Assembly: GCF_015062615.1 (NCBI RefSeq)
Contig: NZ_SUUH01000008.1
Coordinates: forward strand, 28,419 to 92,418
DNA: 64,000 nucleotides
Direction: 5' to 3'
DNA from: Denitrobacterium detoxificans
GTDB lineage: Bacteria; Actinomycetota; Coriobacteriia; Coriobacteriales; Eggerthellaceae
This document shows positions 51,362 to 61,700 of this stretch, one piece after another. Positions within the stretch are counted from its first letter, which is position 1. Each line of letters starts with the position of its first letter. Below the pieces are notes generated by a model. The model was given only the letters and a program-made list of their open reading frames with translations. It made no database searches and had not been told where the DNA came from. A program made the translations under genes and the position numbers.

Positions 51362-51463
51362 TTTCGAGCTTTCAAATACGTTTCGGGATGGCAAAACACA
51401 CCAGACACGCACGAGGCCGTCCTTGCGCAGGCGTTCGCCTGCCATTCGATCAACGGGAGATGC

Positions 51464-52219
51464 GTGGTTCAAACGCAAGCACATATGCGCCGCTTTGCGG
51501 TGCCTGGGGTTGTTGCCCTTCTCGCGCTTGTTGCCTGTGTGACACTGTGCGCTTTGGTCATTCCCCGTGGCATTGCGCAGGGCGCTGCCCAGGCCGACGA
51601 TTCCACGCTGGGCGTGGGCGATACGCTTTCGGTTGCGCAAGCGGGCGAAAGCGCCACGACGTTTGCAAACGCAACTGCTTCCACTACGCAAGCCGTTTCC
51701 GATAGTGGTGCCTCTCTCCAGAAGGCGCAGACACGATCCATTACCGTGAGCGACCCCGACCCCGTTGTGCTGCTTTCCGCAGTTGACATGGGCAACGTCG
51801 ATACGATTCAGGCTGCCGCCCAGGTAGGCACCACCGATCCGCTTCCCACGGCGCCGCTCATTCAGCCCGATATGTCCGAAGAGGGTTGGATGTCGGGCGA
51901 GGCTTCGGCCTATTCCGTGTCCGACTGCATCAACGCCGACCCCGACAACCCCGATGCCGGCCGCCTTACCGCCTCTGGCCGTGCATTTAGCGACAGCGGC
52001 GTTACGGTTGCCGTACCCCAGGGCCAAGAATACCTGTTGGGCCGTGCGGTCGAAATCAATTACAACGGCATTACGGTCGTTGCCACGGTTACCGATACGG
52101 GCAGTTTTGGCAGCAAGTACGGTCGCGTGCTCGACCTGGCCGGTGGCGTCTACAAGGCCTTCGGCTATTCCTCTTCGAGCGACTGGGGCGTGCACACCGT
52201 CTCGTATCGCTTCCTGTAG
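51464..52219 (+). CDS. Secreted RlpA-like/3D-domain protein
   Basis: The 251-residue protein starts with a signal peptide or anchor (RRFAVPGVVALLALVACVTL), then a low-complexity linker rich in Ala/Ser/Thr (about residues 45-120) and a C-terminal double-psi beta-barrel (about 140-251): ASAYSV, LTASGRAFS, VAVP, GRAVEINYNGITVVATVTDTG, and YGRVLDLAGGVYKAFG. This is the RlpA/3D fold that binds or cuts peptidoglycan glycan strands. The catalytic Asp of RlpA-like transglycosylases may be in TVTDTG or RVLDLA. GTG 51464 is a tentative start (GGGAGA close by); ATG 51485 is equally possible. Confidence 0.72.
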   Translation: MVQTQAHMRRFAVPGVVALLALVACVTLCALVIPRGIAQGAAQADDSTLGVGDTLSVAQAGESATTFANATASTTQAVSDSGASLQKAQTRSITVSDPDPVVLLSAVDMGNVDTIQAAAQVGTTDPLPTAPLIQPDMSEEGWMSGEASAYSVSDCINADPDNPDAGRLTASGRAFSDSGVTVAVPQGQEYLLGRAVEINYNGITVVATVTDTGSFGSKYGRVLDLAGGVYKAFGYSSSSDWGVHTVSYRFL

Positions 52220-52231
52220 TTCTGAAATCGC

Positions 52232-52260
52232 TTGGGTGCACGGTTCTGCCGCGTTATACT
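52232..52260 (+). promoter_or_regulatory. Promoter of the trkA pair
   Basis: -35 TTGGGT (52232-52237), 17-base spacer, -10 TATACT (52255-52260), 28 bases before ATG 52289. Confidence 0.6.
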
Positions 52261-52288
52261 TCGCATTGCATGACGTGAAAGGAATCGG

Positions 52289-52951
52289 ATGAGTAGGAAC
52301 GTAATCGTCGTTGGCTGCGGCCGCGTGGGCTCGCAGCTGGCAAATATGCTTTCCGAGAATGGCAATAACGTGTGCGTCGTCGACCGCGACGCGAACGCCT
52401 TCTCCAACCTGGGCCGCGCATTCAATGGCTCGGTCGTTCAGGGCGTTGGCTTCGACGAAGACGTGCTTACTCGCGCCGGTGTTGCCACGGCCGATTGCGT
52501 TGCTGCGGTAACGCAATCCGACAACGCCAACCTCATGACGGTGGAAGTTGCCTCGCACATCTTCAACGTGCCCCACGTCATCGCGCGCCTGTACAACCCC
52601 GGCCATGAACGTGCGTACGAGCAGTTGGGCTTGGATTACGTGTGCGGCACCTCGCTCGTTGCCGAGGAAGTCTTCTCGAAGATCTCTTCGGGCCATGGCT
52701 TTCATCTCGATACGTTTGGCGACTACGAGGTCCTGCGATTCTCGCTGAACCTGGAGCGCAATGACATGAAGTCCATTCGCGTTTCCCAATTGGAAAAGTC
52801 CCATGACGTGCGCATCATCTGCTTTGAGCGCGCTGATGGCCGTACGAGCTCCATTCCCACGGGCGATAGCGTGCTGGAGCATGGCGATTCTGTGCTCGCC
52901 TGCGTGCGCAGCACCATGGTGCCGTCGTTCGCGCGCTGGATTCAAGACTAG
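52289..52951 (+). CDS. TrkA-N/RCK potassium-uptake regulator
   Basis: The 220-residue protein has a Rossmann NAD(H)/ATP-binding domain (VIVVGCGRVGSQLANMLSENG, Asp in VVDRD) and a C-terminal RCK domain (about 140-220). Such proteins gate Trk/Ktr potassium channels from the cytoplasm. It starts at ATG 52289 behind AAAGGAA, and is paired with a second RCK protein 8 bases downstream; the integral channel is not in this window. Confidence 0.88.
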   Translation: MSRNVIVVGCGRVGSQLANMLSENGNNVCVVDRDANAFSNLGRAFNGSVVQGVGFDEDVLTRAGVATADCVAAVTQSDNANLMTVEVASHIFNVPHVIARLYNPGHERAYEQLGLDYVCGTSLVAEEVFSKISSGHGFHLDTFGDYEVLRFSLNLERNDMKSIRVSQLEKSHDVRIICFERADGRTSSIPTGDSVLEHGDSVLACVRSTMVPSFARWIQD

Positions 52952-52959
52952 GGGCCACT

Positions 52960-53637
52960 ATGTACATTGTTATCAACGGAGGCGGCAAAGTTGGCGAGTA
53001 TCTTGCCACGGTAATGCTGCGCGATGGCAACGAAGTCGCCATTATCGAGGAAGACCAGGAAACTGCCGACCATCTTGCCAACGTGCTCACGGGTCGCTAT
53101 CTGGTTATCTGGGGCGACGGCTGCATGTCGCGCTACCAGGAAGATGCCGACATCCGTCGAGCCGATGTGTTCGTATCCACTACGGGCAAGGACGACGCCA
53201 ACTTGGTGTCGTGCGAAATCGCCACGCGCGTTTTCGATGTGCCGCGATGCATTGCCCGCGTGAACACTCCCAAGAACATGCGCATCTTCCGCGAGGTGGG
53301 CATCGAGTGCGTGTCGTCCACGGCGCTCATCGCCACCATCATCGAGGAAGACGCCATGCTGGGTGGCATCAGCGTGCTTTCCAGCTTGTCCCATGGCAAT
53401 GTGGCGCTGAACCAGGTTACCGTTCCGCGCATGCGCCATCATGACAACGACGAGGGCGTGCTTGCCTACGACGTTCCCATGCCCGAGGGCTGCCTTCTCG
53501 TGGCCGTTTCGCATGGCGATGACGACGACATGGAAGTCGTGGGCGAGGACACGTACCTGTATCCAGGCGATGCCGTGATCATCGCGTCCGACAAGGATCA
53601 ACGCGCGGCCGCGGTTGCCGTTTTCAAGCAGCTGTAG
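52960..53637 (+). CDS. Second TrkA-N/RCK potassium-uptake regulator
   Basis: The 225-residue protein has a Rossmann start (MYIVINGGGKVGEYLATVML) with acidic IIEEDQ and a C-terminal RCK domain (LVAVSHGDDDDMEVVGEDTYLYPGD). With the preceding gene it forms the tandem RCK pair seen in many actinobacteria (CeoB/CeoC-like), probably a heteromeric gating ring on a Trk-type channel. The gap of 8 bases shows co-transcription. Confidence 0.87.
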   Translation: MYIVINGGGKVGEYLATVMLRDGNEVAIIEEDQETADHLANVLTGRYLVIWGDGCMSRYQEDADIRRADVFVSTTGKDDANLVSCEIATRVFDVPRCIARVNTPKNMRIFREVGIECVSSTALIATIIEEDAMLGGISVLSSLSHGNVALNQVTVPRMRHHDNDEGVLAYDVPMPEGCLLVAVSHGDDDDMEVVGEDTYLYPGDAVIIASDKDQRAAAVAVFKQL

Positions 53638-53750
53638 CCTTTGCGTCCGCGCCTCTCGTGGCGTTTTCTCGTGCTTGCTTCACTTGCGCGCATTGGAGTG
53701 CCATGCGGATTTAAAATGTGTGCAGCATTCCGCAAGAAGAAAGGGCAGGC

Positions 53751-55094
53751 ATGATCCCTCGTTACACGCGCCCCCAGATGGGCCACATTTGGACGAACGA
53801 GAACAAGTTCGCCGTTTGGAAGGAAATCGAGCTTTTGGCATGCGAAGCGCAGGCCGAGCTGGGCGCATCGGGCATCACGAAAGAGGAGGCCGCGTGGATT
53901 CGCGCGCATGCCGATTTCCGCGTAGATCGCATCGACGAAATCGAGGCCGTCACCAACCACGACGTTATTGCGTTCCTTACCTGCATGGCAGAGTACATCG
54001 ATGCCGACGTGCCTGAAGGCCAGGAAAAGCCCAGCCGCTGGGTGCATTACGGCATGACGAGCAGCGACCTGGGCGACACGGCGCTTTCCTATCAGATTAC
54101 TCAGGCGCTCGACATCATCATCGAAGACGTGCGCCAGATCGGCGAGATCTGCAAGCGACGCGCGTTCGAATTCCAGAATACGCTGTGCGTGGGCCGCACC
54201 CATGGCATTCATGCCGAGCCCATGACCTTCGGCATGAAGTTTGGTAGCTGGGCCTGGGCCATGAAGCGCGCCCTCGACCGCCTGCTTCAGGCGCGTGAAG
54301 TTGCCGCCACGGGCGCCATCAGCGGTGCCGTGGGCACGTATTCCAGCATCGACCCGTTCGTGGAGCAGTACGTGTGCGAGCACATGGGCCTTACGCCCGA
54401 CCCGCTGTCCACCCAGGTTCTGGCGCGCGACCGTCATGCGCAGGTCATGAGCACGCTCGCATGCACCGCCGCCAGCTTCGAGAGCATAGCCATGCAGGTG
54501 CGCCTGTTGCAGCAGTCCGACGTTATCGAGGCCGAAGAGCCGTTCAAGAAGGGCCAGAAGGGCTCTTCCGCCATGCCCCATAAGCGCAATCCCATCACCG
54601 CCGAGCGCGTGTGCGGCCTGGCCCGTACTGTGAAGGCCAATGCGCAGGTTGGCTTCGACGATGTTGCCCTGTGGTACGAGCGCGATATCTCGCACTCCGG
54701 CGCCGAGCGCACCGCGCTTGCCGATAGTTTCATCGCCCTCGACTACATTGCCGAGAAGCTGCGCTGGATTCTGGATGGCCTGCAGACGTACCCCGAGGCC
54801 ATGCAGGCGAACATGTACAAGACGCGTGGCCTGATCTTCTCGAGCAAGGTTCTGCTTGCCCTGGTTCAGACGGGCATCACGCGCGAAGACGCCTACGTCA
54901 TCGTACAGCGCAATGCCATGGCCACGTGGCACGACGTGCAGCAGGCCAAGGAAGGCCCCAGCTATCGCGAACGCTTGGAAGCCGACCCCGAATGCACGCT
55001 TACGCAGGAAGTGCTCGATGAGATCTTCGATCCGTGGGATTTCCTGCAGCGCAAGGACATCGTGTTCGACCGTCTGAAGGAACTTGAGTTCTAG
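53751..55094 (+). CDS. purB: Adenylosuccinate lyase
   Basis: The 447-residue cytoplasmic enzyme splits adenylosuccinate and SAICAR in purine synthesis. It has the fumarase/aspartase-family signature GSSAMPHKRNP near residue 280, the TSSDLGDTA motif near 105 and RTHGIHAEP near 157 with the catalytic His. ATG 53751 follows AAGAAAGGG. It has its own terminator. Confidence 0.95.
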   Translation: MIPRYTRPQMGHIWTNENKFAVWKEIELLACEAQAELGASGITKEEAAWIRAHADFRVDRIDEIEAVTNHDVIAFLTCMAEYIDADVPEGQEKPSRWVHYGMTSSDLGDTALSYQITQALDIIIEDVRQIGEICKRRAFEFQNTLCVGRTHGIHAEPMTFGMKFGSWAWAMKRALDRLLQAREVAATGAISGAVGTYSSIDPFVEQYVCEHMGLTPDPLSTQVLARDRHAQVMSTLACTAASFESIAMQVRLLQQSDVIEAEEPFKKGQKGSSAMPHKRNPITAERVCGLARTVKANAQVGFDDVALWYERDISHSGAERTALADSFIALDYIAEKLRWILDGLQTYPEAMQANMYKTRGLIFSSKVLLALVQTGITREDAYVIVQRNAMATWHDVQQAKEGPSYRERLEADPECTLTQEVLDEIFDPWDFLQRKDIVFDRLKELEF

Positions 55095-55139
55095 GCCAAT
55101 CTCGTATGGCTTTCGCGCCGGCTTAGCGGGCGCGGTGGA

Positions 55140-55185
55140 CGCCCCGGTGCGTGCTGCAGTGCCTGCAGTCGCCCCGGGGCGTTTT
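55140..55185 (+). terminator. Intrinsic terminator after purB
   Basis: CGCCCCGG (55140-55147) with CCGGGGCG (55174-55181), then TTTT. The loop holds an inner CTGCAG(TGC)CTGCAG element. Confidence 0.85.
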
Positions 55186-55223
55186 GCGTCATGTGCGTGC
55201 TGGGCGGCAAGGTGATATGCTTA

Positions 55224-55253
55224 TTGTCCTGTAATGGGCCAATTAGCTAGAAT
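55224..55253 (+). promoter_or_regulatory. Promoter abutting the response-regulator start (possibly leaderless)
   Basis: -35 TTGTCC (about 55224-55229), an 18-base spacer, -10 TAGAAT (55248-55253). Transcription starting 6-8 bases downstream would begin at the ATG at 55260. Confidence 0.55.
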
Positions 55254-55259
55254 ATGGGC

Positions 55260-55997
55260 ATGCAAATCGCCGTTGTCGAAGATAATCTGTACGACATGAA
55301 GCACATGCGCTTCCTTCTGGAGCGCTATCTTTCCGTGCGCGGCGTTATAGCCTCCATCGACACGTACCGCACGGCTGCGGAATTCCTGGAAGGCCTGGAA
55401 GCCGGCCGTCATGATGTCGTTCTCTTCGACTGCTACCTCGACGAAGCAGGCATGGTGCCCGACCCGAACGCCATGACGGGGCTGGACGCATCGCGCAAGC
55501 TGCGAGAGGTCGACCCCGATTGCGTCATCGTGTTTACCACTACCAGCCGTGATTTCGCGGTTGAAAGCTATGAGGTGCAAGCGCAGGGCTATCTCATCAA
55601 GCCCGTTGCATACGAAGACCTATCGATGCTGCTCGACCGCGTCATGGCGCAGCGTGCTCCAACGCGCATGGTGACCCTGGGCGGCGAAGGTTTCGACGCG
55701 AATTCTCTCTACTGGGCTCGCTCGGCGGGTCATTATCTCGAACTGCATTTGGCCGAGCGCATGTTTTTGCGCGTGCGTTCTACGTTCGCACAGCTGGAAC
55801 GCGCGGTGGCTGGTTTGCACCAGTTCTATGTTCCCGCGCGTGGCTATATCGTGAACCTTGATGTTGTCGACCGCATGGATGGCAACGAATTCGTGGTGCG
55901 TGGGGGCGATAGGATTCCCGTGAGCCGGCGCAGCTTGCCTCAGGCTCGCGCCGCATGGGCCGATTGGATGTCCCAACGCAATGGCCGAGGGTTCTAG
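55260..55997 (+). CDS. AgrA/ComE-like response regulator (receiver plus LytTR)
   Basis: The 245-residue regulator has a receiver (acidic pair VVEDN, phospho-Asp in VVLFDCYLDEAG near residue 58, Thr in VFTTTSR, Lys in YLIKPVAYED near 113) and a LytTR domain (about 145-240; FYVPARGYIVNLDVV, RIPVSRRS). The sensor at 56000 begins 2 bases after its stop. ATG 55254 is also possible, but the promoter -10 box ends at 55253 and no ribosome site is visible, pointing to leaderless translation from 55260. A LytTR-type direct repeat lies upstream of the GGDEF gene. Confidence 0.9.
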   Translation: MQIAVVEDNLYDMKHMRFLLERYLSVRGVIASIDTYRTAAEFLEGLEAGRHDVVLFDCYLDEAGMVPDPNAMTGLDASRKLREVDPDCVIVFTTTSRDFAVESYEVQAQGYLIKPVAYEDLSMLLDRVMAQRAPTRMVTLGGEGFDANSLYWARSAGHYLELHLAERMFLRVRSTFAQLERAVAGLHQFYVPARGYIVNLDVVDRMDGNEFVVRGGDRIPVSRRSLPQARAAWADWMSQRNGRGF

Positions 55998-55999
55998 TC

Positions 56000-57346
56000 A
56001 TGGTTAGCTTCCCGAACATTTTCTATTCGGTTTGCGAGCAGCTCATGATGGTCTCGTCGGCGTACCTTACGCTTACGCCGTTGGTTGCTGCTGAGTGGAT
56101 ATCGCGTCGTACGCGCGTGACGTTCATGTTGCTTGTTGCCGCCATGGGGGTTGCCTGTGGCGTTATGTATGAGGTTCTCCCCGAAAGCAAGCTGCCGCTG
56201 TTTATCCTTACGAGCGTCGTGTCCATTGGCGTGCTCATTGCCGTTACGCGCATTCGTCCGTACTTCTTGCTCTACCTGTTCTTTACGTCGGAGTTCTTCG
56301 TGTATTCCCTTTCGACGTTTGCACGTGTTGCGGATGCGCTCATGTATCCCGAATCGCTAGCTGCTTCCCATTACACGTGGTTCGGGGAAATCGTGCTTTG
56401 GAGCTCGCTGGTGCTGTTTTGCGCGGCGTCCTATCCGCTGTTCCACGATCGCATTCCCTACATTTTGGAAAATGGCGTTATGGGGCAGTCGGGGCGTTCG
56501 TTTTGGCATAATGCGTGGTTGCTGCCATTCATGTGCTATCTGGTGGACGTGTTCGCAATCGACGTTCCGTCTGATCCGTCGCTCGTTGACGGCAACGTGC
56601 TCTTCTCGCTCGTGTTTCTGCAAATCGTTATCATGACGCTGTATCTGTCTATTCTGGGCCTGGAATACTACCTCATGCACAGCGCAAAGGATGCTCAGGA
56701 CGGCTTGAACCGCGAGCACTTGCTCGATATGCAACTGCGGCAGAATACGGTCATGAAGGAGCGCATCGATCAAGCGCGGCGCGCGCGGCACGACTTGCGT
56801 CACTTCCGCAACACCGTCGCGATGTATCTTCGAAATGACGACTTAGATGGCCTAAAAACGTATCTTGGTCAATTAGACGAAATCACGGATGATAGCCCGC
56901 TTATTTGGTGCGAGAACTCCGTTGTGAACGCCATTGTGGGGCATTATGTGTCGCGAGCGCAGGCGCTGGGCGCCGAAGTGCAAGTGCATGCGCAGGTTCC
57001 GCAAGAGTGCGGCATCACCGAAGCGCAGTTTTCCGTGGTGGTAGGCAACGTGCTCGAAAACGCCGTTGCAGCCCTGGAGCACGCGAAGGAAGAGGGCGGC
57101 ATTCGTCTGGCGCTCATCATTGCGATTGACGTGGGCGTTGGCCGTCAGTTCACGCTTGACGTACGCAATACATACGCAGGTGAGATACTGAAAAACGGCC
57201 AGGGCGAGTTGCTGTCCACCAAGCACGAGGGAACGGGCGTTGGCACGGCTAGCGTAACCGCCGTTGCCGAACGTATGGGCGGCTTTGCCCGCTTTGGGAA
57301 CGAGGGCGGCATGTTCCGCGCGTACGTTCTCATGCCCCTGGGATAG
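56000..57346 (+). CDS. AgrC-like sensor histidine kinase (GHKL type)
   Basis: The 448-residue protein has six N-terminal membrane helices (to about residue 235), a coiled segment with the acceptor motif RRARHDLRHFRN (His near 265) and a GHKL ATPase (N-box VVVGNVLENAVAAL near 340, G-box GTGVGTASVTAVAERMGG near 410). This is the AgrC/BlpH/VirS layout used for peptide sensing, but a peptide precursor is not visible nearby. It is co-transcribed with the regulator at 55260. GAGGG serves as ribosome site. Confidence 0.88.
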   Translation: MVSFPNIFYSVCEQLMMVSSAYLTLTPLVAAEWISRRTRVTFMLLVAAMGVACGVMYEVLPESKLPLFILTSVVSIGVLIAVTRIRPYFLLYLFFTSEFFVYSLSTFARVADALMYPESLAASHYTWFGEIVLWSSLVLFCAASYPLFHDRIPYILENGVMGQSGRSFWHNAWLLPFMCYLVDVFAIDVPSDPSLVDGNVLFSLVFLQIVIMTLYLSILGLEYYLMHSAKDAQDGLNREHLLDMQLRQNTVMKERIDQARRARHDLRHFRNTVAMYLRNDDLDGLKTYLGQLDEITDDSPLIWCENSVVNAIVGHYVSRAQALGAEVQVHAQVPQECGITEAQFSVVVGNVLENAVAALEHAKEEGGIRLALIIAIDVGVGRQFTLDVRNTYAGEILKNGQGELLSTKHEGTGVGTASVTAVAERMGGFARFGNEGGMFRAYVLMPLG

Positions 57347-57389
57347 CCTCTTCCCAATAGCAATCTCCCAAATGTCATAAACGGTATTT

Positions 57390-57446
57390 GTTTGGCACGA
57401 ACGGCATCCCGTTTGGCACCAACTGCAATGCCCCGCTTCCTACAAT
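57390..57446 (+). promoter_or_regulatory. LytTR-type direct repeat and -10 box upstream of the GGDEF gene
   Basis: GTTTGGCACGAACGGCAT (57390-57407) and GTTTGGCACCAACTGCAA (57411-57428) are direct repeats, 21 bases apart (two helix turns), the spacing used by LytTR activators. The second overlaps the -35 position of a promoter with -10 TACAAT (57441-57446). Confidence 0.65.
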
Positions 57447-57512
57447 ACAGATAGTAGGGATAGGTACGCCTGTGCCCGTGTGCACAAGAGAGAACAGCAG
57501 GGGGTGTGCGTT

Positions 57513-58688
57513 ATGTTCGAGCTGGAAGCATGGATCGCAATCGACGCGGTTTCCGCAGCTGTGCTTGTTATTCTATTCGCTGCCACTCACGATGGCTCCG
57601 TTCTGCGCAGCCGTCAGCGCCGCTTCTTCCGTCGTGCCCTGTGCATGATGGCTGGCCTGGTGCTGGTCGATGTGCTAGCTCACCTGCTGCAGGGCATGCC
57701 CAGCGTTTTCTTCCCCCTGGCGTTTCTCCAGCAGGCGCTTATTCCCGTCTGCCTGTTCCTGGGCGTTGCATATGCCGCCTCTTGCATCGAAGTCCATCGT
57801 GCAATGCCCACGTGGTGGCACGTCGCGAACGGCGTCGTTTGCGCGGCCGATATCATCTTCCTGTCCGTTATGGCAACCGCCGGCATGCTGCCCGGCCCGT
57901 TCGGCTCTCTGGTTCCGTCGAACGGATGGGTCTGGTGGGCGCAGGCAGCATTCCTCTGCATCTACCTTGTGGTCGACGCCATCTTCTTCCTGGTGCGCCA
58001 GGTGCGCATCGGAACGACGACGGCCTACTCGCTCGTGCTTGCGATGGGCATTATCGTCACGGGCATTGGGCTTCAGCTCATTGTCTCCAACACCATGGTT
58101 CTTCCCGCTGCGTTCGCCATCGCGGCACTTTCGCGTTACGCGGTCGTGCAAGCCGAAGGTACGAGCGTCGATTTCCTCACGGGTATCTGGAATCGCCGTG
58201 CGCTCGACCGCAAGCTCGATCAGCTTGTGCGTTCGCATCGCACGTTCGGCGGTTTGCTCATCGACATCGATGAGTTCAAGAACATCAACGATCACTTCGG
58301 CCACGTAACGGGCGACGCCGTTTTGGTCGAATTCTCCAAGCTGCTCGTCGACTGCTTCCGCGTCGACGATACCGTTGCTCGCTACGGCGGCGACGAGTTC
58401 TTCGTCATTGTGGAAGTTAATGACGAAGCAATTCTCTCTCTTATCACCAAGCGCGTGCGCGAGACGCTCATTCGTTTCAACGACGAAAGCACTCTGCCGT
58501 GCGAGGTTCAGATTTCCATCGGCAGCGCACTCTACGTGCCGGGCGATGACATCGACGATCTTCGAGATAAAGCGAAGCGTGCGAGCTCCGCTTTGGAATA
58601 CGTAAACCGGTTGGACGCGGCTATGTATGCCGAGAAGGCGCAGAAGCGCATTCTGCGTGGGAACGTCCAATCGTGCGTTTCGGCTTAG
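57513..58688 (+). CDS. Membrane GGDEF-domain diguanylate cyclase
   Basis: The 391-residue protein has six or seven N-terminal helices (about residues 1-215) and a GGDEF domain (about 220-385) with DFLTGIWNRRAL, LLIDIDEFKNIND and RYGGDEFFVI (near residue 298). The GGDEF motif is intact and there is no RxxD inhibitory site directly before it (the residues are FRVDDTVARYGGDEF), so it should make cyclic di-GMP. ATG 57513 with AGGGGG upstream; promoter with a LytTR direct repeat. The next gene is a giant surface protein, a plausible c-di-GMP-linked adhesion partner. Confidence 0.85.
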   Translation: MFELEAWIAIDAVSAAVLVILFAATHDGSVLRSRQRRFFRRALCMMAGLVLVDVLAHLLQGMPSVFFPLAFLQQALIPVCLFLGVAYAASCIEVHRAMPTWWHVANGVVCAADIIFLSVMATAGMLPGPFGSLVPSNGWVWWAQAAFLCIYLVVDAIFFLVRQVRIGTTTAYSLVLAMGIIVTGIGLQLIVSNTMVLPAAFAIAALSRYAVVQAEGTSVDFLTGIWNRRALDRKLDQLVRSHRTFGGLLIDIDEFKNINDHFGHVTGDAVLVEFSKLLVDCFRVDDTVARYGGDEFFVIVEVNDEAILSLITKRVRETLIRFNDESTLPCEVQISIGSALYVPGDDIDDLRDKAKRASSALEYVNRLDAAMYAEKAQKRILRGNVQSCVSA

Positions 58689-58754
58689 GCCGTTAGTCGG
58701 GAGTGAACGCAGGCGTCCGGATGACGCGTTGCGACGAGAAGGTAGGTGTCGAAA

Positions 58755-61700
58755 ATGAAACGGGATATGAAGCAGTCAAACACGGAAAGCGTTGGCAACA
58801 AGCCAACATCTTCCAAGGCTCGTATGCGCAAGCGTTTCGACAAGGTCGTTGCCGTCATGTGCACCATTGCCATGGTGTTTGCCATGGTGCCGAATGTGGC
58901 ACTGGGCAATGACGACGCACTGTCCGAGGCTATGCTGCAGGGCGAGTCTGAAAGCGTAGCCGCCGCAAGCGGCGACACCCAGACGAATGACGCGACTGCC
59001 GTCGTTCAAGCTGCCAGCGAAGAGGCAGATGCGCAGCAGGCTACTAATACTAGTACGGAAGCGGACAAGGCGCAGGCCGAACCCGCTACTACTAATACTA
59101 AGGCCGAGTCTGGCGCTACCGAGCAGAAGGCAACTGAGTATCCCGCCGTCACGTTCGATACCGAACATGCCAATGGCGTTGCCGTGAACGTTTCCGCTCC
59201 CAAGGGCGCGCTGCCCGAGGGAGCCAAGCTTGTCGTTACGGGTGTTTCTGCGGCAAGCGTTCTGGGCACCGTTAACGATGTCGTAGAGGGCAACGTAACC
59301 ACTGGCAACATTGCCGCCGTGGATATCTCCTTTACCTACGAGGATCCCGCTACGGGCAAGACGAGCGAAATCGAGCCCAAGCTTCCCGTCACCGTGAAGC
59401 TTGCTTCCGATGGCATTCGCGAAGCGCAAGCCGATGCCGATGCAAACGTTGACATCGTCCACATTCCCGACGCTGGCTCCGCCGAAGTTATCCCGTCTTC
59501 GACGACCGCCTCCGATCAGGTTCAGATTTCCTCCCAGGACTTCTCGGTTTATGCAATCGTCACCACCGTCACGCCGCGCCTGACCGTTACCTTCCAGAAC
59601 GGCGCGAGCGAGAATCCCGCAATGATCATCAAGGCGAATGACACCGCCGAGGAAGTCGAGAGCATCATCTACGATCCCGGCGTAGAGGGCCTTGCCTCCA
59701 ATGAGATCTTCCGCGGCTGGACGACCGACCCGAACTACACCGCCGGCACCGAGTTGCTCACCATCGCCGATGTGCGCGAAGCTGCCATGGAAACCGCTGC
59801 TTCGCTTACGGGTGATAGCAGCGTTACCTACTATCCGGCGATCTTCAAGCAGTACAAGATTGACTACGTTGACGAGAGCGGCGTTTCCCAGGGTGCGGAA
59901 ACCGTCGAGGTTCCCAGCAACGTGCAGTCGGGCGAAGGCACCTATACGGTGAACATGGGCTACACGCCCACCGACCCCGAGCGCAACTTCGAGGGTTGGC
60001 TGGTTTCCGAGGGCAAGTCGAACATCGCGGGTTACGAAGAGGGCCACGTATACAAGAACGGCGACACCATTACCGTTACCGGCGATGTAAAGTTCTCCGT
60101 TTCCGAGCCCCTGGGCCATTGGCTCGTGTTCGACGAGAATGGCAAGGGCGGTACGTATAACGCTCCCGAGTTTGTGAAGGCCGGCGAAGTCAGCACGAAG
60201 CCGTGCGACGACAGCGCAATGGTCCGCTTTGGTTATACGTTCGGTGGCTGGTTCACCGATCAGGCTTGCACCGCTGGCCATGAGTTCACGTTCGGCACCG
60301 AATTGGCCGAGGGCATGACCATCTATGCCAAGTGGATTCCCAATACCACCGCGAACTACACGGTCATCATCTGGAAGCAGAACCTGAACGCCGATGGCTA
60401 CGACTTCGAAGAGGCCATCACGCTTTCCGGCAGCGTGGGCTCTACCGTGAACACCGTTTCGAAGCAGGGCAATGGCGATAGCGCGTATGCGCGCATTAAC
60501 GGCACCAACAAGCAGTACACCGGTTTCCATCTGGATAGCTTCGACCAGAACGTAACCATCACCACCGAAGGCAATGCTGTGGTGAATGTGTACTACGACC
60601 GCACCCAGTACACCCTCACGTTCCGTAAGCCCGGTGGCATGTTCTCTCACAGCACGACGTACAAGACCATCACGGCGCTGTATGGCCAGTACATTGGCGA
60701 CAACTTCCCCATTACCGATAACGGCGCCGACGCCGAATGGCGCTGGGATCCCCAGAATAGCAGCACGTTCGATCAGGTGCTCGTGTACATCGACGTCATG
60801 CCTGCTGAAAACGTTACGTTCAATCGTGACACGTCCAATGCAAGCACCAAGTACATGGAGTTCTACGTTGAGGCTCTTCCCGGGCAGGCGGCAGACCGCA
60901 CCTGGAATGGCAAGAGCTTCGTGAAGTACGGAAATACCATTCCTGCGAAGTACAACTTCTTCACTGAGGCCGAAGATTTCGTTGAGCTTACGGGTTACGA
61001 GAAGTACGGTTCCGACCCTGCGTTCGTGAACGGTAGGGCCGACGTGGAAGGCGGCGGCACCATTCGTTTCTACTACACGCGCAACTCCTACACTATTAAC
61101 TACATGGACGGCGTCTATGTAGACGGCAATGGCAATGCACTGGACGAGATGAACCGTGGCCAGCTGGGCGAGAACGACGGCGTAAGCTACGGAGCGGACC
61201 TCAGCTCGTACAACCAGGGTGGCGCAAACTACTTTGCTCCTGAATGCACGGGGTATGCATTCGAGGGATGGTACATTGATCCCGAGTGCACCCAGCCTTA
61301 CAGTTTCACGACCATGCCCGAGGGCGGCGTTACGGTGTACGCCAAGTGGCGCCAGGTTCAGTACCGCGTGTTCTTGCATCCCAATGCCGGCACGCAGCAG
61401 AGCGACCCGAGCCTCGATTGGGGCTCGACGAGTCAGGCGATGAACTTCCGCGTTGGGTACGAGGGAACCGTTTCCCTTCCCAATACGGCGCTGCGTGATG
61501 GCTACGAGTTCGTGGGTTGGTATTCCGACGCCGCTTGCACCAAGGTATTCAATGAGAACACCAAGCTTACCGATGCCATCGCCACTGACTATAACAAGCT
61601 GACCGATTTCACGGACGTCATGGACCAGTGGGGCAATGGCGCAACCTACAATTCCGATATCACGGGCTTCAATGGCTCCGACCGTTTCTGGATCACCAAG

